Positions 7,133-12,105 of a DNA stretch of 12,105 nt are shown here, piece after piece (within the stretch, counting starts at the first letter, position 1; each line of letters starts with the position of its first letter). This DNA comes from Desulfuromonadales bacterium (lineage in GTDB: Bacteria; Desulfobacterota; Desulfuromonadia; Desulfuromonadales; BM103). The notes beneath the pieces were generated by a model. The model was not told where the DNA came from, did no database searches, and worked only from the letters and a program-made list of their open reading frames with translations. The position numbers and the translations under genes were made by a program. The stretch lies in NCBI GenBank assembly GCA_029859485.1, contig JAOUDB010000039.1:1-12105 (forward strand), read 5' to 3'.

Positions 7133-7175
7133 AACCCGGGGAGATGTCGCATGCGGCGTCTCCCCGGTTGTTTGT
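7133..7175 (+). terminator. Hairpin terminator or attenuator between aapJ and aapQ
   Basis: A GC-rich stem pairs 7136-7150 with 7153-7167 (15 positions including two G-U pairs; the innermost would open to a CATG loop), extended by AA/TT across one bulged C, and followed by TTGTTTGTT. It begins 13 bases after the aapJ stop. In an operon where the binding protein is needed in excess, such a hairpin usually causes partial termination and protects the upstream message; aapQ has no obvious promoter of its own in the remaining gap. Confidence 0.8.
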
Positions 7176-7228
7176 TACGAGCCAACTCCCTTCAGAAACT
7201 TGCTTAACGCAAAAGTACAGGATTACCT

Positions 7229-8428
7229 GTGAAGAAAGATCCAGCCATTACAACAGAAGCAGAGTTGCTGCCGAGCGAGGTGCCTTTCTGGCGAAATCCT
7301 GAGAAGCGGGCGATCGTCTTCCAGGTCGTCGCCCTGTTGCTGGTCGCAGTCGTCAGCTACTACCTCTATTCCAACACGCAGGCCAATCTTGAGCGGCAGT
7401 CGATCGCGACAGGCTTCGGTTTCCTCGACAAGGAAGCCAGCTTCGAAATCGGTGAGTCGGTCATTGAGTATTCGGCTGCAGACAGCTATGCCGATGCCCT
7501 CCTGGTAGGCGCGTTGAACACGGTGAAGGTCTCCTTCATCGGCATCATCTTCACGCTTATTCTTGGCACCATTGTCGGCGTTGCCCGGCTCTCCAGCAAC
7601 TGGCTGGTTTCGAAAATTGCCGCGGGCTACATAGAAGTGATGCAAAACATTCCGGTGTTGCTGCAACTATTCTTCTGGTACGCAATTTTTTACGAGTCTT
7701 TTCCCTCGCCTCGCCAGGCACTGAATCCCTTTGAGGGCGTTTTCCTCTGTAATCGCGGGCTTATTTTCGGCGTCCCCGAAGCACATGCCGTGCACGCAAC
7801 GATGGGCTGGGCTTTCGTTGCCGCACTGGCGATTGGCTGGTTTCTCAACCGCTGGGGTAAACGCAGACAAGCACAAACCGGGCAGATTTTCCCTGCGATA
7901 AGAGTCACCCTGGCACTCTGTGTAGGTTTGCCTCTGCTGGCATGGGTTTTCGCCGGTTCCCCAACCGCTATGGACATACCGGCACTGAGAGGATTCAATT
8001 TCACCGGCGGGGTAACAGTGAGCCCTGAATTCAGCGCCCTGTTGCTAGGTCTGGTCTTTTACACTGCGGCGTTCGTCGCCGAAATCGTACGGGCCGGCAT
8101 CCAGTCGGTTGGCCATGGCCAGGTTGAAGCAGCCAAAGCCGTTGGCTTGCGCTCCGGACAGGTCCTGCACCTGGTGGTCCTACCTCAGGCGCTGCGCGTG
8201 ATCATTCCGCCCCTGACCAGCCAGATGCTCAACCTGACCAAAAACAGCTCTTTGGCGATCGCCATTGGCTACGCGGATTTCGTGGCCGTAACCAACACGA
8301 CGATCAATCAGACGGGACAGGCGATCGAGGGCGTGGCTCTAATCATGATCATCTACCTGTTCTTCAGTCTGTCGACATCTTTATTTATGAACTGGTACAA
8401 CAAAAAAATGGCCCTGGTGGAGAGATGA
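7229..8428 (+). CDS. aapQ: General L-amino-acid ABC transporter, permease AapQ
   Basis: One of two membrane subunits that form the translocation path, of 399 residues. A hydrophobic N-terminal helix (about 28-47) is followed by a periplasmic segment, then the HisM-type permease domain starting near 88 (ALLVGALNTVKVSFIGIIFTLILGTIVG). A long insert at about 155-265 with extra helices distinguishes AapQ-type proteins from short HisQ-type permeases. The EAA loop that contacts the ATPase is at about 300-320 (EAAKAVGLRSGQVLHLVVLPQAL), then NLTKNSSLAIAIGYAD. The start is GTG with AGGA 7 bases upstream; length agrees with the family. It ends 4 bases before aapM, so the two are translationally linked. 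Confidence 0.93.
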   Translation: MKKDPAITTEAELLPSEVPFWRNPEKRAIVFQVVALLLVAVVSYYLYSNTQANLERQSIATGFGFLDKEASFEIGESVIEYSAADSYADALLVGALNTVKVSFIGIIFTLILGTIVGVARLSSNWLVSKIAAGYIEVMQNIPVLLQLFFWYAIFYESFPSPRQALNPFEGVFLCNRGLIFGVPEAHAVHATMGWAFVAALAIGWFLNRWGKRRQAQTGQIFPAIRVTLALCVGLPLLAWVFAGSPTAMDIPALRGFNFTGGVTVSPEFSALLLGLVFYTAAFVAEIVRAGIQSVGHGQVEAAKAVGLRSGQVLHLVVLPQALRVIIPPLTSQMLNLTKNSSLAIAIGYADFVAVTNTTINQTGQAIEGVALIMIIYLFFSLSTSLFMNWYNKKMALVER

Positions 8429-8432
8429 TTAT

Positions 8433-9527
8433 ATGAGCGCGCCAAACACAACTCCCACCCGCGAATATCTCAAGCCGCCTGTCACCGAAGTTGGTGTGCT
8501 CGGCTGGCTGCATGGCAACCTGTTCAACACCTGGTACAACTCGGTGCTGACTATCCTGTTCGCGGTGGTCCTCTGGAAGGTTGTCCCGCCATTCATCAGC
8601 TGGGCATTCATCGACAGCGTCTGGAACACTCCCTCAGAAGCTTGTCGCGACATCGAAGGAGCCTGTTGGTCGATCATTCCACAGAACATTAGCTTCATCA
8701 TTTTCGGCTTTTTCCCGGATGGTGAGCAGTGGCGTCCCGGAAGTGCCATGCTGATTCTCCTTGGCCTGGTGTTCTTTTCCAAGAACAGTAATCACTGGAA
8801 GAAATCACTCGGTGTTTACTGGTTAATTGGCCTAGTTGTTATGGGCACCCTGATGTATGGCGGTGTCTTCGGCATGCAGGTCGTTGAAACGGCCCAGTGG
8901 AGCGGACTGCCACTGACGTTTATGCTCTCCTTCTTTGGCATGGTCGCAGCTTATCCCCTTGGGGTCTTGCTGGCGCTTGGTCGTCAATCAAAGATGCCGG
9001 CAATCAAAACCCTCTGCGTGGTATACATCGAAATGATTCGTGGCGTGCCGCTGATCAGTCTGCTCTTCATGTCCTCAATCATGTTCCCGCTCTTCCTGCC
9101 CGAAGGCGTAACCATCGATAAGGTGTTGCGTGCCCAGGTTGCTATCATCATGTTCACGGCTGCTTATATAGCCGAGGTCGTTCGTGGCGGCTTGCAGGCG
9201 ATGTCACGCGGCCAGTTTGAAGCCGCCGACTCGCTCGGCCTCAACTACAATCAAACAATGCGGCTGATTATTCTACCGCAGGCGCTGAAGATCGTCATTC
9301 CGCCGTCCTTGGGTATCTTGCTGTCAGCTTTTAAAGATACATCGCTGGTTGTCATCATCGCACTTTACGATGTCTTGAAGACGACCAAGGTTACCCTGTC
9401 GAATCCGAAGTGGACCGGCTATTCGACCGAAGCCTACATTTTCCTGGCGGTTCTTTACTTCATCTGTTGCTACGCCATGTCGAGCTACAGTCGTAAACTG
9501 GAAAAATCACTGCATACCGGGCGATGA
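8433..9527 (+). CDS. aapM: General L-amino-acid ABC transporter, permease AapM
   Basis: The second membrane subunit, 364 residues, pairing with AapQ. It has an N-terminal helix (about 36-56), a periplasmic stretch containing two cysteines (C71 and C78), the phrase FPDGEQWRPGSAM (94-106) typical of AapM, and a permease core from about 157 (GLPLTFMLSFFGMVAAYPLGVLLALGR). The EAA loop is at about 263-285 (EAADSLGLNYNQTMRLIILPQAL), followed by AFKDTSLVVIIALYD. GGAGAG lies 8 bases before the ATG, inside the end of aapQ. aapP follows after 48 bases. No truncation or odd residues were seen. Confidence 0.93.
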   Translation: MSAPNTTPTREYLKPPVTEVGVLGWLHGNLFNTWYNSVLTILFAVVLWKVVPPFISWAFIDSVWNTPSEACRDIEGACWSIIPQNISFIIFGFFPDGEQWRPGSAMLILLGLVFFSKNSNHWKKSLGVYWLIGLVVMGTLMYGGVFGMQVVETAQWSGLPLTFMLSFFGMVAAYPLGVLLALGRQSKMPAIKTLCVVYIEMIRGVPLISLLFMSSIMFPLFLPEGVTIDKVLRAQVAIIMFTAAYIAEVVRGGLQAMSRGQFEAADSLGLNYNQTMRLIILPQALKIVIPPSLGILLSAFKDTSLVVIIALYDVLKTTKVTLSNPKWTGYSTEAYIFLAVLYFICCYAMSSYSRKLEKSLHTGR

Positions 9528-9575
9528 TTCAATGGGCCGCTGACTATTCAGCAGGCCAAAACTTGCGAGAGATTT

Positions 9576-10346
9576 ATGAACGAGACTGAAAAGCAAACTG
9601 CAGCAAAACCGGAGAACGCTCCGATCATTGAAGTCAACAGCATGCACAAGTGGTATGGGGACTTCCATGTTTTAAGCGACATCAACCTGAAAGTAGCGCT
9701 GGGTGAACGGATTGTTATCTGCGGACCTTCCGGTTCCGGAAAATCAACCCTGATTCGTTGTATCAACCGACTGGAGGAACATCAGCGCGGGCAGATCATC
9801 GTCAATGGTACGGAACTGACCAATGACATTAAAAACATTGAGAAAGTTCGCGCAGAAGTCGGCATGGTCTTCCAGCATTTCAACCTCTTCCCGCATCTGA
9901 CGATTCTCGAGAATCTGACCCTTGGACCGATCTGGGTGCGCAAGACTCCGAAGAAGGATGCGGACGAAATGGCGATGATGTACCTTGAGAAGGTCCATAT
10001 TGCCGAGCAGGCACTGAAATTTCCAGGGCAGCTCTCCGGTGGACAGCAGCAACGTGTCGCTATCGCTCGAAGCCTTTGCATGAAGCCAGAAGTGATGCTC
10101 TTTGACGAGCCGACCTCGGCCTTGGATCCGGAAATGATCAAGGAAGTCCTCGACGTTATGATCGACTTAGCCGAAGAAGGCATGACGATGCTTGTTGTCA
10201 CACACGAGATGGGCTTTGCCAAGAGCGTTGCCGATCGCGTCATGTTCATGGACGAAGGACAGGTTGTGGAAGAGAACAATCCGCACGACTTCTTTGACAA
10301 TCCGCAAAACGAGAGGACCAAGCTGTTCTTAAGTCAGATCCTTTAA
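9576..10346 (+). CDS. aapP: General L-amino-acid ABC transporter, ATP-binding subunit AapP
   Basis: This is the cytoplasmic ATPase that powers the AapQ/AapM permease, 256 residues, of the GlnQ/HisP family. All ABC motifs are intact: A-loop aromatic Y27, Walker [10 protein letters not shown] (50-58), Q-loop Q100 in [10 protein letters not shown], signature LSGGQQQR (153-160), Walker [13 protein letters not shown] with catalytic E178, and switch H210 in VVTHEMGF. The start is supported by the usual acidic N-terminal extension before [17 protein letters not shown]; the ribosome site is modest (GAGAGA, 3 bases before ATG). It is the last gene of the operon, 48 bases after aapM, and is followed at once by a strong terminator. 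Confidence 0.96.
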   Translation: MNETEKQTAAKPENAPIIEVNSMHKWYGDFHVLSDINLKVALGERIVICGPSGSGKSTLIRCINRLEEHQRGQIIVNGTELTNDIKNIEKVRAEVGMVFQHFNLFPHLTILENLTLGPIWVRKTPKKDADEMAMMYLEKVHIAEQALKFPGQLSGGQQQRVAIARSLCMKPEVMLFDEPTSALDPEMIKEVLDVMIDLAEEGMTMLVVTHEMGFAKSVADRVMFMDEGQVVEENNPHDFFDNPQNERTKLFLSQIL

Positions 10347-10365
10347 CGAGAATTCAACGAATATG

Positions 10366-10408
10366 AAAAAGGCGCAAAGGAGTAAATCCTTTGCGCCTTT
10401 TCTTTTTG
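10366..10408 (+). terminator. Bidirectional intrinsic terminator between aapP and the asparaginase gene
   Basis: A perfect 15-bp stem pairs 10367-10381 with 10387-10401 around a 5-base loop (GTAAA). On the plus strand it is followed by TCTTTTTG; on the minus strand the mirrored A-run at 10366-10370 gives TTTTT. It sits 20 bases after the aapP stop and about 40 bases after the end of the convergent asparaginase gene, so it can stop both transcripts. Confidence 0.92.
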
Positions 10409-10442
10409 TCCCACAGTGTCTGACAGAATGATTTCCTTCCTG

Positions 10443-10925
10443 TCAGATAGCTTCAAAGCGATTCAGCTCCACGTTCTTGCGTGTTGTTTCCGGGTCAAAG
10501 ACCTGCCCGTTCATAGCGATGTAAACCCCTGCGGCAAGCGTTTGTGCGGCCATCATGGCGCTGGCTATGTTGAACACGGCGTCGGTGAAACGAAAACGGG
10601 CCGGTTGCATGGCTCCGGTCAGAACAATCGTTTTTCCGGTGACCCCGGTAAGGGCCCTGGCGGTTTCCGTCATCGTATCCGTACCGTGCGTAATAACTAT
10701 CCGGGTCGCGGTTGAAGCCTCAACGGCCTTCCGAACCAACTCCCTGTCCTGATCGGTTAACTCAAGGCTGTCCTTACGCATCAGGGGCGTGACCTGGTAA
10801 GCAATGCTCAGGTTGGCCTCACGCAACACCTCGAGAATTTGCGGCTCGCCAACCTCGAACTTGCTTTTGGCGTCAAAATAGACCTTGTCAATCGTGCCAC
10901 CAGTCGTGAATATTTCAAGTTGCAT
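10443..10925 (-). CDS. Single-domain L-asparaginase-like protein
   Basis: The 160-residue product matches only the N-terminal catalytic domain of bacterial (AnsA/AnsB-type) asparaginases, which hydrolyse asparagine to aspartate and ammonia and normally have about 330 residues. Visible catalytic elements are FTTGGTIDKVYFD (6-18; nucleophile candidate T11, with Y16), HGTDTM (80-85; T82 and D83) and KTIVLTGAMQPA (98-109), then FNIASA and GVYIAMNGQVF. It ends cleanly with a stop, and the terminator follows, so it does not look like a recent truncation; short stand-alone proteins of this type occur in other proteobacteria. GAGGA lies 9 bases before the ATG. No signal peptide is present, so it is cytoplasmic. 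Enzyme activity without the second domain, which completes the active site in classic enzymes, is uncertain. The neighbouring Aap transporter could supply substrate. Confidence 0.87.
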   Translation of the reverse strand: MQLEIFTTGGTIDKVYFDAKSKFEVGEPQILEVLREANLSIAYQVTPLMRKDSLELTDQDRELVRKAVEASTATRIVITHGTDTMTETARALTGVTGKTIVLTGAMQPARFRFTDAVFNIASAMMAAQTLAAGVYIAMNGQVFDPETTRKNVELNRFEAI

Positions 10926-10961
10926 AATGAGTCTTCCTCAGTCAATTTGAGTAGCATGTTC

Positions 10962-10989
10962 AATCTATAACTATGGTGAGGCCTGTCAA
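10962..10989 (-). promoter_or_regulatory. Predicted sigma-70 promoter for the asparaginase-like gene
   Basis: On the minus strand TTGACA (10989-10984) is followed by 16 bases and TAGATT (10967-10962, 4 of 6 matches). Transcription would start near 10955, about 30 bases before the ATG at 10925. It was found by eye; the -35 is perfect and the -10 is moderate. Confidence 0.5.
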
Positions 10990-11009
10990 CGCTACAAACA
11001 GATGCCAAG

Positions 11010-11073
11010 ATTAACGCAAAGACGCTAAGGGAACAATTCTTTCCTTGTGTCTTTCTTTTTATCTCTCCCTCTT
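11010..11073. repeat. Degenerate inverted repeat in the asparaginase-pckA intergenic region
   Basis: The left side reads ACGCAAAGACGCTAAGGGAA and the right side TTCTTTCCTTGTGTCTTT. The two arms pair imperfectly (AAAGAC with GTCTTT, AAGG with CCTT, GAA with TTC) around a short centre, with one or two bulges. The unit CGCAAAG also occurs in the aapP terminator stem. It resembles the dispersed CGCAAAGACGC-type intergenic repeats I associate with deltaproteobacterial genomes, but with one copy here this is only an impression. Confidence 0.35.
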
Positions 11074-11097
11074 TGCAGTGAAATACGGTCTCTTGGC

Positions 11098-11130
11098 AAA
11101 AAACAAAGGGCGCCCAAATGGACGCCCTTT
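11098..11130 (-). terminator. Intrinsic terminator of pckA
   Basis: On the minus strand AAAGGGCGTCC pairs with GGGCGCCCTTT (11 bp, one U-G pair) around an ATTT loop, followed by GTTTTTTG. It lies 24 bases past the pckA stop codon. On the plus strand the hairpin lacks a T-run, so it acts in one direction. Confidence 0.9.
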
Positions 11131-11154
11131 ATCTGTTACATGTTGATAACAGGA

Positions 11155-12105
11155 TCAGACTTTAGGGCCAGCCTGAGTGTAATCAAAGTCATCATTCTCA
11201 GACGTGTACTTTTTGAAGTTTTCGATGAACATTCCAGCAAGCTTGTTTGCAGTAGCATCGAAAGATTCCTTGTTTTCCCAAGCGTTCCGTGGGTTGAGCA
11301 GGTTCGTTTCGACACCGGGCAGCGTCTTGGGAATGCTGAGGCGGAACCAACGGGTTTCATCAAACTCGACATTGTTGATACTGCCATCGAGGATAGAATT
11401 GATGCATGCGCGAGTTGCCTTGATGCTCATACGGCTACCGACGCCGTAACCACCGCCAACCCAACCGGTGTTGACCAGGTAGGCGTTGACATTGTGACCT
11501 TCCATCTTCTCACCGAGCAGTTTTGCGTAAGCTGTTGGATGCAGGGGCAAGAAAGCCTCACCAAAGCAGGCAGAGAAAGTCGCCTGAGGCTCAGTAACTC
11601 CGCGCTCGGTACCCGCAACCTTCGCTGTATAGCCCGAGAGGAAGTAGTACATCGCCTGCTCTTTGCTCAATTTCGAGACTGGAGGCAGAACACCAAATGC
11701 ATCACAGGTAAGGAAGATGATGTTCTTTGGATGGCCACCCTTAAGGCTCGGGTCATGGTTTTCGATATGGTCGATCGGATAGGAGACGCGGGTGTTCTCG
11801 GTTTTGGCATCGCTGTCGAAATCGATGACGCCAATATCATCGGCGACAACATTCTCCAGAAGCGCGTTACGCTGAATCGCTCTGTAAATCTCAGGCTCAT
11901 TCTCTTCGCTCAGGTTGATCGTCTTGGCATAGCAACCACCTTCAAAGTTGAAGATGCCGTCATCATCCCAGCCGTGCTCATCATCACCGATCAGCTTGCG
12001 CTTGGGGTCAGTGGAGAGAGTGGTTTTGCCGGTACCTGAGAGACCGAAGAAAAGTGCAACATCGCCGTCTTTCCCTACATTGGCCGAACAGTGCATGGAG
12101 AGGAT
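11155..12105 (-). CDS. pckA: Phosphoenolpyruvate carboxykinase (ATP), C-terminal part (runs off right edge)
   Basis: PckA converts oxaloacetate and ATP to phosphoenolpyruvate, CO2 and ADP, the entry step of gluconeogenesis. The frame is open to the right edge, giving the last 316 residues of a protein that is usually about 530. The upstream bases continue the family sequence ([11 protein letters not shown]), so the ATG at 12096 is internal, not the start. Key motifs are the P-loop [13 protein letters not shown], the metal/nucleotide stretch [40 protein letters not shown], and GERGVTEP-like [14 protein letters not shown], with [16 protein letters not shown] near the C-terminal side. The ATP-type P-loop separates it from GTP-dependent enzymes. 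The C-terminus is complete (YTQAGPKV) and followed by its own terminator. The promoter and N-terminus are outside the window. Confidence 0.96.
   Translation of the reverse strand: MLSMHCSANVGKDGDVALFFGLSGTGKTTLSTDPKRKLIGDDEHGWDDDGIFNFEGGCYAKTINLSEENEPEIYRAIQRNALLENVVADDIGVIDFDSDAKTENTRVSYPIDHIENHDPSLKGGHPKNIIFLTCDAFGVLPPVSKLSKEQAMYYFLSGYTAKVAGTERGVTEPQATFSACFGEAFLPLHPTAYAKLLGEKMEGHNVNAYLVNTGWVGGGYGVGSRMSIKATRACINSILDGSINNVEFDETRWFRLSIPKTLPGVETNLLNPRNAWENKESFDATANKLAGMFIENFKKYTSENDDFDYTQAGPKV

Noticed and set aside
11047..12039. A 330-codon open frame on the plus strand opposite pckA
   Set aside because: It lies wholly antisense to a clearly conserved enzyme, has no recognisable domain or good ribosome site, and is best explained as a by-product of codon bias in pckA.
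12094..12096. ATG at 12096 as the start of pckA
   Set aside because: The codons just upstream (I-L-S) continue the conserved PEP carboxykinase sequence, so the gene is cut by the window edge.
1..12105. Signs of a defence island, mobile element, CRISPR array or other new multi-gene system
   Set aside because: All coding space is filled by recognisable chemotaxis, cofactor, transport and central-metabolism genes; no transposase, integrase, direct-repeat array, attachment site or unexplained conserved gene was found.

Overview
The window reads as ordinary, moderate-GC chromosomal DNA from a motile Gram-negative bacterium. The mix of genes suggests a deltaproteobacterium of the Desulfuromonas/Geobacter kind: a compact chemotaxis cluster with a CheA of the archaeal/Thermotoga-like P2 type, an Aap-type amino-acid transporter, a one-domain asparaginase and an ATP-dependent PEP carboxykinase. 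This placement is an impression from protein flavour, not a measured result. There is no phage, insertion sequence, CRISPR array, tRNA or rRNA.

Left block (1-5817, all minus strand). In transcription order it runs: a TANGO2/NRDE-family protein, thiamine-monophosphate kinase (thiL), then cheR, a methyl-accepting chemotaxis protein (mcp), cheW, cheY and the first 313 codons of cheA, which leaves the window at its left edge. Gaps are short from thiL onward (16, 57, 3, about 9 and 27 bases). A good sigma-70-like promoter lies just upstream of thiL, so the chemotaxis genes may be read from it as well as from upstream. The receptor has two membrane helices but no periplasmic ligand domain. CheR methylates it, CheW couples it to CheA, and CheA phosphorylates CheY.

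Middle block (about 5994-10410, plus strand). A near-consensus promoter drives a complete four-gene amino-acid ABC transporter in the order aapJ (periplasmic binding protein), aapQ, aapM (permeases), aapP (ATPase). A strong hairpin with a T-rich tail sits between aapJ and aapQ and probably makes the binding protein more abundant than the membrane parts. A perfect 15-bp hairpin that works in both directions closes the operon and the convergent gene beyond it.

Right block (10443-12105, minus strand). It holds a one-domain asparaginase-like gene with its own promoter, an intergenic stretch with a degenerate dyad, a terminator, and the C-terminal 316 residues of pckA, which runs off the right edge. 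Transporter, asparaginase and PEP carboxykinase together fit uptake and breakdown of acidic amino acids and amides feeding gluconeogenesis, but they are separate transcription units.

I found no clearly new biological system. The points most worth a second look are the receptor without a sensor domain, the physical linkage of thiL to chemotaxis genes, the likely TTG start of thiL, and paired dyads upstream of the aap promoter.
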